A program made the translations under genes and the position numbers. From assembly GCA_021442155.1 (NCBI GenBank), contig CM038214.1:140468040-140532039 (forward strand): a stretch of DNA of 64,000 bases. The letters are read 5' to 3'. This DNA is from Cymbidium sinense (Eukaryota; Streptophyta; Magnoliopsida; Asparagales; Orchidaceae). Below, one piece after another: positions 59,061 to 64,000 of the stretch. The first letter of the stretch is position 1. The number at the start of each line of letters is the position of its first letter. Under the pieces are notes generated by a model, which was not told the DNA's origin, did no database searches, and saw nothing but the letters and a program-made list of their open reading frames with translations.

Positions 59061-60270
59061 CAGTACAGTGGGTCCAGTTGACGATGACGATTATTTCTTA
59101 GTTATCAACAATCATTTAAAATCTGATAGGTTCTTTTCAAATCATATTAACTCATACAAAGTGCTGTGCTTAGAAACTTTAGACAATCCATATGATTTTG
59201 GAGTCAAAGATGCATCGCCAGAGTTTGAAAAAGTGATCAAGTCAACAATCAATGAGCTCTAAGAAATCAAGTTAGGAAATGAAGAAGATCCACGCCGACA
59301 TCATCAGTTCTTTGTTGAATGAAATTGAAATCAATTACTTAGTAGGTTATTGATTGAGTTTAAGGACTACTTTGCATGAAGTTATGAAGAGATGCCTAGA
59401 TTAGCTCCTGACGGTGGTCCATAAATTAGTAATAGAGCCTATAGCTAACCCTATCAAGCAAGCTCCTAGATGCATGTGATTAGACATAGAATAATAGGTC
59501 ATTTATGATGTTAAGAAACTGATCGATGTTGGCTTCATTTGGGAAGAAAAATACCCTACTTGGTTAGCCAGCATCATCCTAGTTAAGAAAAAGAATGGCC
59601 AAATTCACATATGTGTCAATTTTTTGGATTTAAATAAGGCATGTCCAAAAGATGAATTTTGACTACTAATCCCGGAGATGACGGTGGGCATTGCCTCATC
59701 AAATGCAATCTTCTCTTTCATGGATGGCTCATCTGGATATAACCAAATAAAGATGGCCCCTAAAGATGAAAGAAACACTACTTTTAGAACCCCGATCAGA
59801 ATCTATTGCTATAAGTTCATTCCTTTCATCCTTAAAAATGCTGGTGCTACTTACCAGTTGACTATGGCTCGAATCTTCAAAGAACTCATTCATCATCAAG
59901 TTGAGTGCTATGTCGATAATCTCATGGTCCAAAGTAGAGAAAAGGAAGACCATCTCTTTGACTTGAGAGTAGTTTTTGAATATTTAAGATAATTTAACCT
60001 CAAAATGAACCCCCTGAAATATGCATTCAGAGTAGCTTTAAGGAAATTCCTTAGGTTTATTGTCTGACACCAGGGAATCAAAATTAATCCAGAGAAGATC
60101 AAAGCGATATTAGAAATGCCACACCATAAAAGTTTAACTCAACTTAGATCATTCCAAGGTTGATTGACATATCTAAGATGCTTTATATCCAACTTATCAA
60201 AAAGATGGTAACCATTCTCAACACTTGTCAAAAAGGATGCCTAGTTCAAGTTGGATGACAAGTGTGAGCA
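59061..60270 (+). pseudogene. Reverse transcriptase of element E
   Basis: Lead-in GPVDDDDYFLVI at 59,071. After broken frames, the frame 59,678-59,992 holds MDGSSGYNQIKMAPKDERNT, YCYKFIPFILKNAGATYQ, then ECYVDNLMVQSREKEDHLF. The catalytic box is YVDN (59,909-59,920): the second Asp is now Asn (GAT to AAT). Upstream VNFLDLNKACPKDEF-like codons lie at 59,612-59,660 (A has VDFRDLNK). Downstream are IV*HQG (TGA for CGA) and the PPKSLTQLRS-like connection to about 60,270. Confidence 0.88.
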
Positions 60271-60790
60271 TGCCTTCGAGGACATCAAGCATTACCTGAT
60301 GACATCATCAGTTCTAGCAGCACCTATCCCAGGTAAGTAGCACATACTTTACACTACTATGTTAGAAAACTCCCTTGGTGCTTTGTTGGTCAAAGCCAAT
60401 GACAAAGGGAAGGAAAATGCACTCTACTACTTCAGTCATCGTCTAATACCTGATGTGGCTAATTATCCACCCATTGAGAAGTATTGCTTAGCTTTAATCT
60501 TTGCATACCAAAAGCTATAACACTACATGCTTCCTCATAAGGTAAACTTAATCTCTATGATCAATCCACTACAGTATCTCATGACACGGTCGATGCTATT
60601 TGGATGATTGGCATGATAGTCCATGATCCTCTCATAGTTTGACATTACCTTCGTACCCCTCTATGTGATAAAAATATAAATGCTAGTAAATTTCTTAGCA
60701 ACACACATACTTCTTGCTGACTTTTTGCTTATTGATGATCACCCCAATGAACAAATCATGAACTTAGGGGATGCTAGCATTCATTTCTAG
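60271..60790 (+). pseudogene. RNase H of element E and start of the deleted second RNase H
   Basis: Reads TSSVLAAPIPG (about 60,306), then KENALYYFSHRLIPD (about 60,412), IEKYCLALIFAYQK, KVNLISMINPLQYLMTR and finally LLADFLLIDDHPNEQIMNLG at about 60,715-60,768. YFDGV follows at 60,797-60,810, and there the second RNase H stops. The rest of it and the whole integrase are missing. Confidence 0.83.
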
Positions 60791-60859
60791 GAGATATACT
60801 TTGATGGTGTGACTTCCTCTCATACTTTGATGCTAGCATTCATTAGTTAAGTCTCCTAG

Positions 60860-62640
60860 TGGTTTCTTCCTCTTATTTCTTCAAGTCCATTCTAGTCCTT
60901 CCTAGGCTCCGCTAATTATCTAGTTTAGATAGCATTTGTCCTGCCGATGATAGACTATCCCGATGATCAATTTCTCTTAGAAAATTGTAAGCCAACATTT
61001 TTTCTTTCTAGATTGATTGTTGGATGCCAACGGGCACCTTATGTTGGTTGGTTCTCACTATGCTAATGGATGGTCATGTTGATGGATACACCATAAGTTG
61101 GTGGTTACCTTAGATACACCACTCATGGCGGTAAGTCCATTATGCTTTCTCCTTGATTTGAACTCATATAAAATTTATCTTTTCAAGGGCTCGAGATAAT
61201 GCCCTAGTACCTCACTATGAGCACTATTGGGATCACATCCTTTGACCCCATTTAGTCACTACACAGGTTACTGTCTTGGCCCATTTCCTAGTAACCATAT
61301 GGTTGGACAATCCATCCTGGATGTACAAATTCTCCCTTGGTCCATTATGGTCAAGGACATAGCCCCTTCTTATTTGTGGTCCTAACATACATGGTCCACG
61401 AAACATATAAACAAAATATATATTCACTGAATTAGGTGACACCCTAGTTGTACCTTTTCCCAAGAAGTACATAATGAAATTCACTCAGTCATAAGTGGGT
61501 TCAATTTGTTGTTTTACACAATGGTTGTTCTACTTTAGAAGATGTGAGTCTATCTTTCTTTTTTTGTACAACAAATGTAATTTGGTTGTCTAGCTCTACC
61601 CCACATCTAGTAGACTATCTTTTTGGATTTGTAAATCTAAGATAGGACAAGTCCGTTATAGCCCCTTCTCAGTGGGTCCATCACACACTGACATGGTCCA
61701 TAAATTATATCTATCAAATTTGATCGAGCTCACATCCCTAGCAGATATGCCTTTTCCAAATCAAACTAAATCAAATAAACCATATTAAATGACATGAAAT
61801 TAATATAAGATTAATCCACTTTTGAGTTGACATAAATTCTATTAACTTTAGTACTTGATTGGGATTTGATTTATTGCATCCAATGTCACCCCAGCTTGGT
61901 CCTAGGTTTAAAAGATGTAAGTCTTCTAAGCCTTCTTCCTACCATAGTTTATCGAAACCCTTAGGTTGGCTAGCTCTACAATAGCTAGTAGACTATCCCT
62001 TTGGATTTGTAAACAGGTAGGACAAGGTGATATAGCCCTTCTTAGTGGGTCCATTGCACATGGTCCCTACATTAACTCAAATTAAATTGAACCCAATTTG
62101 ATTTTCCCTGAGTTAAATCACACCCTTCTTAGTGGAGCCCCAAATTATATATAAACAAGTTAAGAAAATAAATCAAATTCAAAACCAACATATTTAGTGG
62201 AGCCAAATAAAACTAACTGGCCTAGTAGAGTCTAAATCAAAGAAATCCAACCAAACTCTTATTCCTAGTGGATGTAGCTCAAAATAAATTTCTGAAATCA
62301 AACTAAAATCCCAATTCTCAGTGGATAGCCCAAACATTCTATGATCCCCATGATCGAGCCCATATCTCTAATAGATATGCTCATTAATTAAAATAAATAA
62401 ATTAAAGTCGATTGATCTTAATCTTTGATTATAGATTCTTATCCCTATCTTCTTTCCATAACTCATATAATCAAATCAAATTTAACCTTATCTCCAATAG
62501 ATTTTTTTCTTCTATGCCTCATAGACATGTATGTCATTTAAGTGTGATCCTATAGATCTCCTAGTCCTTCACATGGAATTCTCATCAAATCTTATTTCTT
62601 CTCTAATGCACACCTTTAATACTTCAACCAAAAGCCTAAC
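60860..62640 (+). repeat. 3' untranslated region of element E
   Basis: Matches A from about 10,860: ATAGACTATCCCG near 60,950, TTATGTTGGTTGGTTCTCA near 61,040 and GATACACCA near 61,085. TAAGTCC…GCTTTCTCCTTG, GATGTGAGTC and GATGTAAGTC modules occur near 61,129, 61,540 and 61,913. CTTAGTGGGTCC and AGTGGATAGCC modules follow to about 62,340. No coding sequence seen. The LTR that should follow is not recognisable. Confidence 0.75.
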
Positions 62641-63339
62641 AATTTATTCATTCGAATTACATCTTAACATTGTAATCAACATTTTATGAATTGTTATGGT
62701 GCAAGCTCAAACTAACTATACAATATCATGCTAAACATATTATAGTGTGAATTAACATATATTATATTAATATATGTTATATTATAATTTACTATAATAT
62801 AATATAATGTCTAACATTAGACCTCATTAGAAACACTTAAAGGAACAAAAAACAAATTTTCTCAAAATATGAATAATGTTCATTTTGGATGTAAATTTTT
62901 TTTCTATTAGAATGGTAGAAAATAGCATATTGGTGTTGCTTCTTGGTGTGTGTTGTGAATTAGGATAAATTCATCCATCTTAACCTTCAAATTAACATTT
63001 TTGTGAGCTTTGACCCAATGTATTATAACAAAAGTAAAACATACTAAAATGTACAAAAACATTTAGTAACACACCACCATATTCATATATATATGAAGTT
63101 ATGTTGTTATGTACATTATATTTTAATATGCCTTCATATAATATATTATCTTATCTTACACCTTAAAATGAATCACTTTAAGCAAAAAAATTATAAAATT
63201 TAGTTGAAAAACAAATATTTATTTTGCATGCTAAATTCCATTATTTTGATTAAATGACACACCATAGCACACCCCAATGATGTTCCCTAAAGCTTACCAT
63301 AAATTTGGCCAAATCCCATCATCTCAGCCTATACCTTAC
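62641..63339. other. AT-rich segment, no gene seen
   Basis: Contains ATATTAATATATGTTATATT-type palindromic AT runs (about 62,755-62,810) and otherwise unremarkable AT-rich DNA. No open frame of note, no LTR start and no match to the other elements that I can support. Confidence 0.6.
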
Positions 63340-63602
63340 ATTTTTGTTTATTTTATTTTATTTTTTTATTTAGTTTAGTTTATTTATTTTAGATTTATTT
63401 ATTGTAGTTTAGTATTTTACTTTAGTTTATTTTTTTAGGTTTAGGTTTAAGTTTAAGCTTATTTTTTTAGTTGAGTTTAATTTTGAATTTATTTTTAAGG
63501 TTTAGGTTTTATTTTTTATTTTTAGGTTTAGGTTTAGGTTTAGATTTTTATTTTATTTTATTAGGTTTTAGTTTTTAGGTTTTAGGTTTTATTATATTTA
63601 TA
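63340..63602 (+). repeat. Telomere-like tract, T-rich strand
   Basis: TTTATTTTATTT and TTTAGGTTTAGG variants as in the tracts at 43.5-45.9 kb, + polarity, ending near TATATTTATATATAAAA at 63,595-63,610. Confidence 0.88.
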
Positions 63603-64000
63603 TATAAAAATGAAAACCTAAATAAAATTAAATTAAATTAAAACCTAAACTAAAAACTAAATATAAAATAATATAAAATAAACTAATATAAAACTAAAAT
63701 AAAATAAATAAAAACCTAAATAAACTAAAAAATAAAATCTGGAACTAAAACCTAAATCTAATAAAATTAAAGTTAAATAAAGATAAAATAAACCTAAAAT
63801 AATAAAATAAAACTAAATAAAATCAAACATAAAATAAACTTAAAAAAACTTAAAATAAATAAAAATAACCTAAACCAACTAAAATAAACCTAAAATAAAA
63901 TAAAATAAACAAAATAAAATATAAAAAAATAAATAAACTAAACTAAAATAAATAAACCTAAACCTAAAATAAATAAAAAACCCAGAACTTAAATATATAT
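63603..64000 (-). repeat. Telomere-like tract, opposite strand, running to the window end
   Basis: From about 63,605 the + strand shows AAAACCTAAATAAAATTAAA, ACCTAAACTAAAAAC and AAATAAACCTAAACC, the complement of the left part. G is nearly absent. Together with 63,340-63,602 this forms an imperfect large inverted repeat centred near 63,602. It continues beyond the window. Confidence 0.9.

Overview
This window is nuclear DNA of a plant, most likely a flowering plant with a large, transposon-rich genome. The species cannot be named from the sequence. Three things support this: Ty3/gypsy LTR retrotransposons of the Tat type (gag, aspartic protease, RT, RNase H, a second archaeal-type RNase H, integrase); long tracts of plant telomere-type TTTAGGG repeats; and five pieces of a plant glycine-rich RNA-binding protein (GR-RBP) message. 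I see no intact host gene, tRNA, rRNA or CRISPR array. Every coding trace is a decayed mobile element or a retroposed fragment. Names A, C, D, E and F below are local labels.

Layout. (1) 1-16,270: element A on the + strand: leader with a tandem hairpin array, gag, PR, RT, RNase H, archaeal-type RNase H, integrase ending at 10,108, a long 3' untranslated region, and a 3' LTR cut off near 16,270. (2) 16,271-24,826: telomere-like tract holding two successive copies of the same order: GR-RBP 3' fragment, telomere-like spacer, unidentified poly(A) retroposon 3' end. They are offset by about 4.8 kb. (3) 24,880-34,819: 5' part of element C on the minus strand: a 6.6 kb LTR, primer binding site, leader with the same hairpin array, and gag. 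(4) 34,820-36,719: telomere-like tract with two more GR-RBP fragments. (5) 36,720-43,504: rearranged minus-strand element F: LTR piece, integrase, 3' untranslated region, second integrase, archaeal-type RNase H, RNase H, and RT with an internal deletion. (6) 43,505-47,631: telomere-like tract with the fifth GR-RBP fragment. (7) 47,632-62,640: element E on the + strand. Its protease region is interrupted by solo LTR D (49,754-58,016, about 8.3 kb), and its second RNase H and integrase are deleted. (8) 63,340-64,000: telomere-like repeats that switch strand near 63,602.

The most interesting signal is in the leaders of A and C. Each has about 14 tandem hairpins upstream of gag. The loop is nearly invariant, while the stem sequence changes from unit to unit with matching changes on both arms, which suggests a conserved RNA fold. 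Other notable points are a GR-RBP retrofragment amplified with its telomere-repeat flanks, very long LTRs, nonsense mutations that are almost all TAG, a deletion junction with templated filler, and the strand switch at the right edge. Coordinates of decayed domains and repeat edges are by-eye estimates, good to roughly 10-50 bases unless a sequence boundary is described.
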